Of a DNA stretch of 64,000 bases, positions 10,806 through 19,893 are shown one piece after another. Location: the NCBI GenBank assembly GCA_036346375.1, contig CM070500.1, forward strand, positions 77,480,437 to 77,544,436, written 5' to 3'. The notes below the pieces were generated by a model that saw nothing but the letters and a program-made list of their open reading frames with translations, ran no database searches and was not told where the DNA came from. This DNA comes from Guadua angustifolia (lineage: Eukaryota > Streptophyta > Magnoliopsida > Poales > Poaceae). Numbering within the stretch: position 1 is the first letter of the stretch; each line of letters opens with the position of its first letter. The position numbers and the translations under genes were made by a program.

Positions 10806-11493
10806 CGAATCCTTAGTTGACGGTTTTTTCGTTGCCGGTCATGCGCATGGCCGAATGGTTCAGGTCCGACGACGAGAGACGGCATTCAAGATGATGCATG
10901 GCACGGACTTTTGGGGTGTTTGTGGCCATGACGTGGAGTTCGGCAGTTCTTCAACGATGCGATGGCATCTTACTCGCGGTTCATCATGGATGCCGCCATC
11001 CATGGAGCAGGCCAGGTGTTTGAGGGAATAACCTCCTTGGTGGACGTCGCAGGCGGTGTAGGAGCGGCGGCAAGGGCAGTGGTTGCGGCCTTTCCATATA
11101 TCAAATGCACAGTGTTGGACCTTCCTCAAGTGATTAATGACATTCCGGCTGATAGCCTGGTTAAATTTATTGCAGGCGATATGATGAATTTCATCCCCCA
11201 AGCGGATGCTCTCTTGCTTAAGGTGACAGGCAATACATATTTCATCCAACCTATAGTCCTATACACAACTTGGTCTTTGCGTAACAACACACTAATTCAA
11301 CCAGCAATTTTTAAATTAGCTCAGTTTCTTCGACAATTTAAATATAATTGGCAGAGCAGCGCGCTACGCTGCGCCAAGCGAATTTTGGTCCGGTAGTTCT
11401 TTTTGCAAAAAAAAAAAAGGTAGGACGACCTCGATGTAATTGTGGTTTTCTCATAGGTTTTTTTTAAAAAAATGAGCTGGCTAGAAGCCGTTG

Positions 11494-11990
11494 GTTTCGG
11501 ATGGAAAATCTGCTATATAAGCGGGATCTACTAAACGTTTAGGTAAGTCATAGCTAAGACCGACTACATCAAGAAGTTAGAGTTATCTTACAAGATTAAA
11601 GGGGTGACTGATAGTTTTAATCTTGTTTTAGAAAATTTTGGTTTCAAAGGTGTTGCTTCGGTGTCCGAGTAGAATAGCTGTCATCGAGTCGTGTTTGTTT
11701 CGAGTCGTGTTTGGATGGAAAATCTGCTATATAAGTGGGATCTACTAAACGTTTGAAGTAACAAGAATACAAGTTAAGAATATAAGGCTAAAAGCAATAA
11801 AAAACAATTCATACATGGCCTAGTTGGTCTGTGGGCTGTGCCTTTCTTTCAGAGGTCGCGACTTCGAATCCTTAGTTGACCGTTTTTTTTGCGATTTCGA
11901 ATCCTTAGTTGACGGTTTTTTATGTTGAATTTATTTTATTTTCTAACAGGTACTAGTAGCATCTGTGTCTTTTCACAAGGCAAAATGCTT
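11494..11990 (+). pseudogene. Third O-methyltransferase fragment (intron 1 plus exon 2 start)
   Basis: Sequence matching intron 1 of the other two copies (GACTGATAGTTTTAATCTTG, GGTGTTGCTTCGGTGTCCG) follows directly after intron 2 sequence of the pseudogene, joined at about 11493. It runs to a TTTTCTAACAG acceptor and an exon 2 start GTACTAGTAGC (encoding GTSS as in the intact gene), then diverges. A 45-bp segment (TGGAAAATCTGCTATATAAG) is itself duplicated at 11500 and 11709. No SAM-binding or catalytic part is present. Confidence 0.7.
11814..11890 (+). mobile_element. tRNA-derived SINE-like segment in intron 1 sequence
   Basis: TGGCCTAGTTGG (11816-11827) fits the tRNA A-box consensus TRGCNNAGYNGG. 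ACTTCGAATCC (11861-11871) matches 9 of 11 positions of the B box GGTTCGANTCC. The A-to-B spacing is tRNA-like, and a T-run follows at 11881. The A box is missing from the intact gene's intron at 61840-61875, so the element may be polymorphic between copies. Confidence 0.4.
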
Positions 11991-12230
11991 GTTTCTAGGC
12001 CTCTACTAAATGATGTTCTAGCTCGAATGTGTATTGTTTAAGCTTCTCATATTCAGGAGTAGGTTCTTCTACGTGCTTCTTGTAGGATCGAAATATACTA
12101 ATGTAGCAATCAGAGGGGGGTAAATGATTGCGCGGAAGCTAAAATCAAATTTTCAAACTTTTCAAACACCCCAATTGAAACTCAAATTGCTTGGAAATCA
12201 GTTTATGCAGTTGGGAAACAAATAGACCAG

Positions 12231-12390
12231 TCTGGGCGACCAGTAGATCACTTGGGCGACTAGTTTGAGCACTTGGGCGAGCAGTTTGGCACTTGGGCGA
12301 GCAGTTTGGGCACTTGGGCGAGCACGCGCACTGTTGGGCGACCACGCACACTGTTGGGCGACCACGTGCGCAGTCTGGGCGAGTAGACCG
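12231..12390. repeat. Short tandem repeats of TGGGCGA(C/G)CA type
   Basis: About eight units of 15-25 bp such as CACTTGGGCGAGCAGTTTGG and CACTGTTGGGCGACCACG follow one another. Isolated units recur at 12550, 12590, 12760 and 12780, between the larger repeat units. Confidence 0.85.
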
Positions 12391-12417
12391 ATATATATCT
12401 ACTAAAATATTAATTAC

Positions 12418-12960
12418 GGAAGATCCAGCCGTTGTATTGACGTGAAATTTTAACTGTAGAAACTAGACTTAATTTCTCAGCTAACACAAAAAGAATCAAG
12501 TCAATCGGATCTACGGATCTAAAGTTATGACCTTCGCAAGATGACCAAACTTGGGCGACCACACGAGCAGTCGGGCGAGCAGGACATCAATCTGGGCGAC
12601 CACAAATTACAGAAGATCTTACCATTGGATTGATGTGAAAATTTAACTGTAGAAAGTAGACTCAATTCCAAAGTGAATAAAAAAAGAATCTGGTCGATCG
12701 GAGCTACGGATCTAAAGTTATGTTCTTCGCAAGATGACTAAACCAATTAGCAATTACTGTTTGGCGACCAGGTTAGCAATCTGGGCGACCACTAATTACC
12801 AAAGATCTAACCGTTGAATTGATATGAAATTTTAACTGTAGAAACTAGATTCAATTATGAATCAAACCCAACAAGAATCAATCCAATCGGATGTACGGAT
12901 CAAGAGATATTACCTTCGCAATTAGACTAATGCATCTAATGACGAGGAAACCAAATTTCA
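12418..12960. repeat. Tandem repeat, about 190-bp unit, three copies
   Basis: Corresponding points (CCGTTGTATTGA, CCATTGGATTGA, CCGTTGAATTGA) fall at 12429, 12622 and 12811, so periods are 193 and 189 bp. Shared segments are AATTTTAACTGTAGAAA and CGGATCTAAAGTTATG. TGGGCGACCA motifs sit in the spacers. Confidence 0.85.
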
Positions 12961-12970
12961 CCTTCAAAGC

Positions 12971-14180
12971 TAGGGGTGTAAACGGGTCGGGTTCGGGCGG
13001 GTAGTAGATTATTCCATACCCTACCCTAATATTTTTTCTCCGGCACGGTACGGGCACGGTAGTAAAAATCGGGTAGGGTACGGGTAACGGTAGTATTTTC
13101 ACTGACGGTAGAAATCGGGTTCCGAGTAGTGTGCGGACGGTATAATACTGATAACTGTACTTCATCTAGTAGTACTAAATACCTAGAATCAAAACATGCG
13201 ATGAAAACAATCCAACTATCACACTAGTACATCACATAATACAAAATCCAATACATAAAGTGAAATTCACATACATAGTTCAACACATAGTTGAATTGGA
13301 GGAGAGGAACTTGGGTCAATCCCAAAGGAATAGGAGGTAATGACAATAGTTTTGAACAACATGAAATCACAACCATCTGTAGTCTAGGAAACCAGGTCAT
13401 GTGCTCCTCTTGTTTAGGTTGATAGCAAGTAGAACATAATTGAGACATTTACCTTGTCAGAATTTTATAAATTTTCTTGAGTGTGATCATGATCTCAAAT
13501 TTTTATGAGAGATTACTAATTTCATCAGTATCATTATATAAAATTTTAAAAATTTTATAACATAGTTTGGATAATTTTTCATTTCGTTCAAATTTGCCGA
13601 TAAGCCTTTTAACAGGACAGTAGTACTGTTCGAATTTTTAAAACTTCATGACATTTGATCATCATCTGAAAATTTTATGACAATATTATGGATATGTCAG
13701 GACCATCCACAAAAAATTTCAAAATTTTATAACCTCGTTTGTTCTAATTTTCATTCGGTTCAAACTTGCCGGTTAGCGTTTTATCAGGATAGTAGCAATG
13801 TTTGAATTTTAAAAAATTTCTCATATTTGATAATCACCTGAAAATTTATTTAGAACATATATGATGTGTCAGGAGCCTTCAAAAAAAATTTCAAAATTTT
13901 TCAACATCATTTGATCTATTTTTGGTCAATACAAGTTCGTCAAAATTTCAGGAATTAGTAGTACCCGCCGGGTACCCGAATTGTGAAATTATCCGGTACC
14001 CGTACCCGACCCGTACCCGCCGGTATTGCCGATCCTGCACCTACCCTGAACCCGAACCTAACCTACCCGGTACTACCCTGCATTCGCACCTGCATTCGCG
14101 GTAGTGTAAAATAGTTTTCCATTAGGGTAATTTTGTATCCAGATGTACTGCCTGCATTACCCCACCCATTTACACCCCTA
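12971..14180. mobile_element. hAT-type non-autonomous element, copy B (complete)
   Basis: Termini are TAGGGGTGTAAACGGG and its near-inverse CCCATTTACACCCCTA. Flanking octamers TTCAAAGC (12963-12970) and TTCAAAGT (14181-14188) match at 7 of 8 positions, fitting an 8-bp target duplication of the hAT superfamily. Subterminal regions are rich in inverted GGGTA/TACCC repeats (GGGTACGGG at left, CCCGTACCCG at right). The interior has no transposase and holds a 172-bp tandem repeat. It shares its first ~450 bp with the truncated copy at 2036-2543. Confidence 0.85.
13551..13920. repeat. Tandem repeat, about 172-bp unit, two full copies plus a part
   Basis: Units begin AATTTTATAAC at 13551 and 13723, with a degenerate third start at about 13893. 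They share CGGTTCAAACTTGCCG-like and TGATCATCATCTGAAAATTT-like stretches. They lie wholly inside the hAT-type element. Confidence 0.8.
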
Positions 14181-14488
14181 TTCAAAGTCGTGGACGGACC
14201 AAACACCAGAGAGGGCTTCAGTTGCCACGGATCAATCTTCTAATCACCGAAGCAAGATCATGTCCAGATCATCATCTATCTTCTAGTTGACGTGATGGCA
14301 GGCATGCACGATCAATCTTGATTTGTTTTCTTCACACTGTGCGGCTGTCAAAACTCACGCAAGAAAACTCATCCACACAGAGATACTTGGATTGCTAAAT
14401 TGATCTTTATTTCTTTTGTCTAAAGTACTCCCACACAAGAGTACAAACCTAATACCTGGCTCAAGAATAAACAGGGGACACCTCCCCC

Positions 14489-14496
14489 TATTTATA
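14489..14496 (-). promoter_or_regulatory. TATA box of the minus-strand LTR
   Basis: The complement reads CTGTATAAATAGGGGG, a strong TATA context, with the 102-bp duplication immediately upstream on the minus strand. Function is inferred from position only. Confidence 0.4.
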
Positions 14497-14510
14497 CAGA
14501 GCAAACACAC

Positions 14511-14710
14511 AGAGATTGAATACGACTCCACTTCCAACATGGAAAGAGTTCGTATCTATCTCAACTTAGCCCAACATGACCAAAAACAACTCTTGCACGC
14601 ATGCAAGAACAGAGAGATTGAATACAACTCCACTTCCAACATGGAAAGAGTTCGTATCTATCTCAACTTGGCCCAACATGGCCAAAACCAAAACCTTGCA
14701 CGCATGATCG
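14511..14710. repeat. Tandem duplication, about 102-bp unit, two copies
   Basis: AGAGATTGAATACGACTCCA at 14511 recurs as AGAGATTGAATACAACTCCA at 14613, and homology runs through TTCGTATCTATCTCAACTT and CCAACATG. The copies lie just upstream of the minus-strand TATA box and may be LTR enhancer repeats. Confidence 0.85.
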
Positions 14711-14760
14711 CCCCCACCGCGCGCACATACGTGACTAACCACCTTCACATGCATGTTCTC

Positions 14761-15501
14761 TAGCCCGAACGTCCCGCATGACATCCTTGACCACCAAGAC
14801 CTCGATTCCTCCCTGAACCTAGTCTCGAACCTCAGTTCCTCCACGAACCTAGTTCCGGTCCCGTCATCGACCACGTTCGCCCTCGAGCAACACCTGCACA
14901 TGAAGTAACAAACAACGCGTCCGAGCACAAGTCCACGACTTGACTCAAGATTAATCCATGCAACCACTCACACGAAAGTGCATTGCATTACAAAACCATT
15001 ATGCTATCCCCAAAGATAATAATCATCTCAACATAGCACATGCACAAGCACCACACATGCTATAACCAAAACCACTTTGCAATGCCAATTTCACCATTCA
15101 GCCAATTTTTCATCACATGATTTCACAATTCTCTTTTCCCAGAACAACAGCTCTAACTTCTGACTGTACAGCCTAAAAAAAATGGTCGTCAATCATTAAT
15201 TTGCTAGTGAAATTTCAATACTAAGATGAAAAGAGGAAGAGTTGGCATCATGAGATTCTTTTTATAATCTTACTATCAAAGGCAGTACTGAGGTAATATC
15301 AAGAATGCATTATTGGACATTGGAGAGATACCTTAAACATCTCTATGAAATCTGTAGGCTTCTTAAATATCTCAGTCCGATAAGACCTTGCTCTATCCAT
15401 TTTCTGCTCCATGCTCAGGCAAAACAAAACAATGGTACGAGCTGAAGGAACACCATCAAAACTAACTAACAAGGAATCCTCTAGTAAAATTAACCGAGAT
15501 A
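14761..15501. other. Non-coding, nothing recognised
   Basis: AT-rich sequence with no homologous gene or clear repeat. The frame at 15299-15592 on the minus strand has no recognisable domain and runs into the Stowaway element, so it is not called. Confidence 0.4.
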
Positions 15502-15758
15502 CTCCCTCCATTTCAAAATATAAGGCGTGATTTGACTTGACACGGTCTCCTAAACTATACTTTGAACTTTGATTTCTCTTATCCAATATCATTCATACAA
15601 ACAAAATCACTATCATTACAAAGTACTTTTAAATATGAATTCAATGGTATCACTTTTATATCACAAATTTTTTATATAGTTAGACAAATCATTGGTCAAA
15701 GATTTCAAAGTTTGAATCTTGAAATGCGTGTGTGCCTTATATTTTGGAATGGAGGGAG
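15502..15758. mobile_element. Stowaway MITE (Tc1/mariner)
   Basis: The ends CTCCCTCCATTTCAAAATAT and its inverse ATATTTTGGAATGGAGGGAG match the grass Stowaway terminus. A TA dinucleotide flanks both ends (15500-15501 and 15759-15760). At 257 bp, AT-rich and without coding sequence, it is a complete MITE. Confidence 0.93.
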
Positions 15759-15759
15759 T

Positions 15760-17471
15760 ATATAAGGCATGGAACTATGGACATAGAAGGTTTCAAGAAA
15801 ACAATTAAAAGAGGATCAGCCTTATGATGCCTGGCAAACGACTATTGCACAGGGTCAGCACTTGAACAGATTCTTCACGTCAATGTTCAGAACTAAACGA
15901 TTTTCAAGATTTCTTTCCCTCAATACATAATTGCCTGTGGTAATCACATAACATCTATCTAAAAGCTTCCTACTAGAATCTAGAGGGCCATAAGTGGGCC
16001 ATAAGTGTTTGTAAACCACTGAGTCCATCTATTATTAAATTGTCAATAATTTTCTGCTTCGGATCTATTTCAGCAAACCATGGTTCAACGATTGAGTTTC
16101 ACTGTTTCAGCTCTCGCTAGCATCTCGTACTGTGCAAAAATTGCTCAAAAATTCAGCACGACCGCATGGACATAAGAAAACAATCAACACAAACAGTACA
16201 ACATTAAAAACTACCAAATCGACATGAACCAGGCAACCTTGCGGAGGAGGCGAGGACCTTGCAGCCGCCACAGATTCGTCGTCCTGCACCGGCGATTTGG
16301 GCGTCGATGGCTCGGAGGAAGTCGACTAGACGGGTGGTGTAGCACTATGGCTGCCGAGCCACCGCCTAGGCCCTTCATGTCACTGTCGTGCCTGAGATGC
16401 GACCGTTGTAGCCGCACCGTCGGCCCGGCTGACACCCTCCTAACGACCAGCTAGGGCAAGTTGGGGTGGGGAGGGGCGGGGAGGACGATGGATCGGAGGT
16501 GCCCTCCTGTGAGCAAAGGCCTCCTTAGCACTGGCGAGGGCACGGGGGAATGCGAGGAGGTGAGCAGATCGGCGGCCGAGGACAGATCTACAGCGGTGGC
16601 TCGGTCTGCCGGGGAGGCCGAGGACAGATCGACAACGGTGGCTCGGCTAGGGCGAGCTGGGCTGGGGAGGCGAGACAGCGGGCGAGCGGAGGTGGCAAGG
16701 GCAGCACGGGTGCAAGGCCAAACTAGGGTTTTGTTGTAGAGGGGTGTAAAGCTAATCCGGGCCGCCCGTCGTGAACTGCGCAATCCCACCGATTCAGTGG
16801 CTTCACAAGAGCCTGTGCCGACCATACAAACGTGATCAGACGGTCTACGCGGTTGACAGGAGCCAAATCGGCCGGAGCTCTCCCGCAATCACGGAAACTA
16901 TAGGGGCTCTTCCATAAAAAACAGTGACGCAATCACGGAAGCTCTTGGCCACCAGATTGCCACCCTTCCTTATGGATCTTGTATCCCACAAACATACTAC
17001 TTTTATCAAATAGAGATCGATATATGACAACTTCTTTTACACCTAGAATTTAACTAAAGAGTTGCACAGGAAATAGATCCATTCCCTCTTCATTAAGTTA
17101 GATATTGCTGAGGCGTTTGTCCATCTTTAAGACCAAAGGTCCCTTAACGGAACGTATGTAAATTTTATTATGTATAGGCCCCTAAATACTGAAATAGACA
17201 CGATGAAAATTACAGGATTGGTTCTTTATTGGCCAAGCGGATGTGACAAAGAAATTAGATTACAAGATGATCTATATATGCTATCACAGAGAGTGCATAG
17301 TTGTGATTGTCTAATACCCGATGATCCTTGATTGCACGATCATCCTCCTATTTATCCTTGATGAAGGGGCGACAGTTGAGTCCCAAAAGGGTGCTTTGTA
17401 ACCGGGAGACGCTTAACGGGTGTTTTCTCGCCAGAAAACGCCTTTTCTTGTGATAACTTTTGTGTAGTTAT
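15760..17471. other. Non-coding stretch with a GC-rich core
   Basis: Position 16220-16890 is GC-rich and contains an imperfect repeat (GCCGAGGACAGATC at about 16575 and 16617). ORFs there on both strands are Arg/Ser/Pro-rich and show no domain. It could be the 5' exon of a degraded minus-strand gene, but nothing confirms this. The rest (16900-17471) is AT-rich with no recognised element. Confidence 0.35.
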
Positions 17472-17700
17472 TAGGGTGAAAATGAGATGGATATTTCCCA
17501 CCCAATCCTGAGCCGGATCCGGTTAGAACCAGATCCGGAAAGAAAATCGGATATCGGGTCGGATTCGGATCCGGATTCAGATAATTGAAAATGGATACCA
17601 GATCGGATTTGAAGCGTACACTATCTGAAAAATATGGATCGGTAACCGGATATCGGATATTTGCATATTCAAATATCCGAATTGGAAAGTCCAAGGCAAC
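17472..17700. mobile_element. Terminus of another hAT-like element (truncated)
   Basis: TAGGGTGAAAATGAGATGG starts a block dense in GATCCG/CGGATC and GGATATCGG/CCGATATCC units. This resembles the TAGGGGTG-type termini above, followed by short subterminal inverted motifs. No opposite end was found, so it is probably a fragment. Assignment rests on the terminus alone. Confidence 0.4.
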
Positions 17701-18294
17701 TGGGCAAGGCAGTGACTCATCAGAACACTCTTCTCGGCGCTCTCCTTGCATTTCTTCCGTATCAGCGCGGCGTCGGCTTCGAGCAGCCTCTCGATGGACT
17801 GAGCCCACGAGCTGCAAGAAGGCAGGCTGTTAGGATGGGAGCCCCCTGACCTGCCGAAGAAAGAGGGATCGTCGGAGCTTTCTCTCGTTGGAGCTTCTTC
17901 GACGTTCGTCATCGCGATTTCCGTGACAACGGCGTCGGGGGGTGTTGTGGTCACCAGAGCTAGAACATCTCGGCAGGGAACGCGGCGGCTTCAGCCCAGT
18001 CTTGGAGAAGCCGTGCTCTTTCGGCGATCTCTTGTTCCTTGATAATGCCTTACGTTGTGGCGCGGTCATTCCGGCGCTGTTGGGTCGCGCTCCATGGTTG
18101 TCCTTCCTGCTGGCGTCAGCTGCGCGCGGACGGTGGCTCTGATGGCAGCGGTTCTTGCGACAGCGCTCGCCGCCTCCCGAGATCGGGGTGGCTGCTCTTT
18201 GTGGTGGACAACGAGAAGCTCCTGGTGCGCGCATGCTTCTTCCCGGAAATCCTGCTTGGAGCAGCGTCAGAGCTTCTTCTCTTTTGGCCATTGT
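17701..18294 (-). pseudogene. Possible LTR-retrotransposon gag fragment
   Basis: Minus-strand frames at 17577-17954 and 17830-18339 give hydrophilic, Arg/Ser/Glu-rich sequence (for example KEQEIAERARLLQDWAEAAA in one frame and SSDDPSFFGRSGGSHP in another). It looks like the charged part of a gypsy-type gag or of a captured host gene, broken by frameshifts. It is the target into which CACTA-1 inserted at 18297. The family is not established. Confidence 0.25.
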
Positions 18295-18434
18295 CCTCAC
18301 TACTACAGAAATGCTTTTCACAGGCGGGTGGTAACCCATCTTCTCAGGCGTTTTTGCTCCCGCCTGTACGCGAAGGTCTGTGGAAATCGCTAACTTTGCA
18401 CAGGCGTTTCTACGAGCCGGCTGTAAAATACATT

Positions 18435-18572
18435 TGTACAGGCGGACGGCTTAAGAAACCGCCTGTACAAATAAGCACTTGTGCAGGCGGGTTCTTAAGC
18501 CGTCCGCCTTAAGAACCCGCCTGCACAAGTGCTTATTTGTACAGGCGGTTTCTTAAGCCGTCCGCCTGTACA
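18435..18572. repeat. Perfect 64-bp inverted repeat with a 10-bp spacer
   Basis: The arm 18435-18498 (TGTACAGGCGGACGGC... TTCTTAA) is the exact reverse complement of 18509-18572. The spacer is GCCGTCCGCC. Each arm contains several GGCGG-type subterminal motifs of CACTA-1. It lies about 140 bp inside the left end. Confidence 0.97.
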
Positions 18573-19893
18573 GATCAAGTGAATCTTTTTTTAATAATGT
18601 TATGTTAATTATATTATAATATTAATAAATGCATACATTCTATCAATCACATCACTGTTCAGCACAAATCCATACATAACAATGACAAGGTTATATATAC
18701 AAAGCACATATAAATCATAATTGCATTATGTATATATATACACATGGTTATATATATACTCCTCTGATATTCTCCTTGTAAAACTCTCCAGGTGCAGTAT
18801 CATGCGCTATGTACTCCTCTGATATTCTCTATCTAATATAAATTACAGCCTCTTTGTCTTTCAAAAAAATATATACACAAGGTTATTATATATACATCGT
18901 TGTTCACGGTCCGCTTATCCTCGTCTCCCAATTACAAAGTTTAGGATGCTTCACCACTTCACCTTCGAGTAAAAGAAACTACCTCTCTCATGGATGACTT
19001 CACGATTTAATGAACTAGCACATGTCCTTTGCACATTGCAAAGGTCATCATTAGTGAGTGCCAAAGTGGTCTTTGCAATCTTCACCGCGATAATAAAGTA
19101 GGCAATAAAGAGGTTAAACAATAGTGAAATCGAGAATCGCATAATAAATAATCTTGAATCACCAATTTGTATAGGCTTACGCCCCGGGGTTGCTTCAGCA
19201 CCTCCTGCTGATCCCGAGGAACTCGCAGACGAGTATCCACAAAGAACACCGCTCGAGGTTGCTTGTGGCACTTCAAATCAAATAATAATATATGGAATTA
19301 GTACAGTTGGTAATACCCTTCCTTATTACTAGTGCAATTATGTTGAAGCATTACAAGTGTCTTCTTACCCATGGGTGGACATAGCAAAGCATCCTATTTG
19401 CCCCTTCGCAGGATCATGTTGCCCCCTCTTTGGTCGTGTAATTCTTGAAAGCCCTACTCGAATGTCAACAATAACAAGTTACTATCATATCATAAAACAA
19501 ATTATGTAACAATGTATGTTTGTGTATATATATTTCTTACGCATTTAAGACGCGGGTGAATTCATTGTAAGATTCCGGTGGGGTTTCGATGAGTCAAGGA
19601 CCATATATCCGCTTTCGCTTCGCACAAAGATGAAACAAATAAAGTGATCGCCTGCAACTAAAACTTATATATGTAAGTTTCACGAGTGATTATGGTGCAA
19701 ACTAAGCTTTTAGCAACGATTGACTAATGATAAGATTACTTAAAATTGTAGGGAGCCATTATGATGTCCTTGTCTTGCATCCGAACATTGCTTTTGATAT
19801 GTATAGCCCCACATCTACTTGGCGATCTCGGGTCGTGGACTTTCGCTTTTCTTCTATCTCTGCTTCCGCCATCCCTTATTCTTCAACGCCTTT

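Larger units (their letters stand above)
9281..11222 (+). pseudogene. O-methyltransferase pseudogene (ZRP4/COMT type)
   Basis: Exon 1 (9281-9599) starts MNQEQSHAKLSHAELLQTSN and carries the plant O-methyltransferase dimerisation domain. It ends at the same GT donor as the intact copy. Exon 2 survives only from about 10834. The splice acceptor and the first ~23 codons are deleted relative to the copy at 61911. A +2 indel near 10875 and a -1 indel near 10945 shift the frame before the SAM-binding motif LVDVAGGVG. Exon 2 reaches its normal donor (AAG/GTGACA at 11222). Exon 3, with the catalytic HDW, is missing. A LINE sits inside intron 1. The remaining exons differ from the intact copy by only a few percent, so inactivation looks recent relative to the duplication. 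Confidence 0.9.
12081..14760 (-). mobile_element. Probable solo LTR (minus strand), interrupted by a hAT-type element
   Basis: The left edge TGTAGGATCGAAATATAC has the form of a grass LTR end. On the minus strand, a TATA box (TATAAATA, complement at 14489-14496) in CTGTATAAATAGGGGG, with doubled upstream elements at 14511-14710, gives an LTR-like U3-R-U5 order running right to left. The interior holds TTGGGCGAGCAG tandem repeats and a three-copy ~190-bp array. No gag or pol and no primer-binding site adjoin the left edge, so a solo or truncated LTR is inferred. The right edge is not defined. A 1,210-bp hAT-type element splits it. Confidence 0.45.

Noticed and set aside
2036..14180. The two TAGGGGTGTAAACGGG copies as LTRs of one retrotransposon
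   Set aside because: The second copy has inverted termini and its own 8-bp duplication, so these are separate DNA-transposon copies.
16224..16888. Overlapping GC-rich frames on both strands, up to 145 residues
   Set aside because: Sequence is Arg/Ser/Pro-rich on every frame, has an internal repeat and no domain. It is explained by GC composition.
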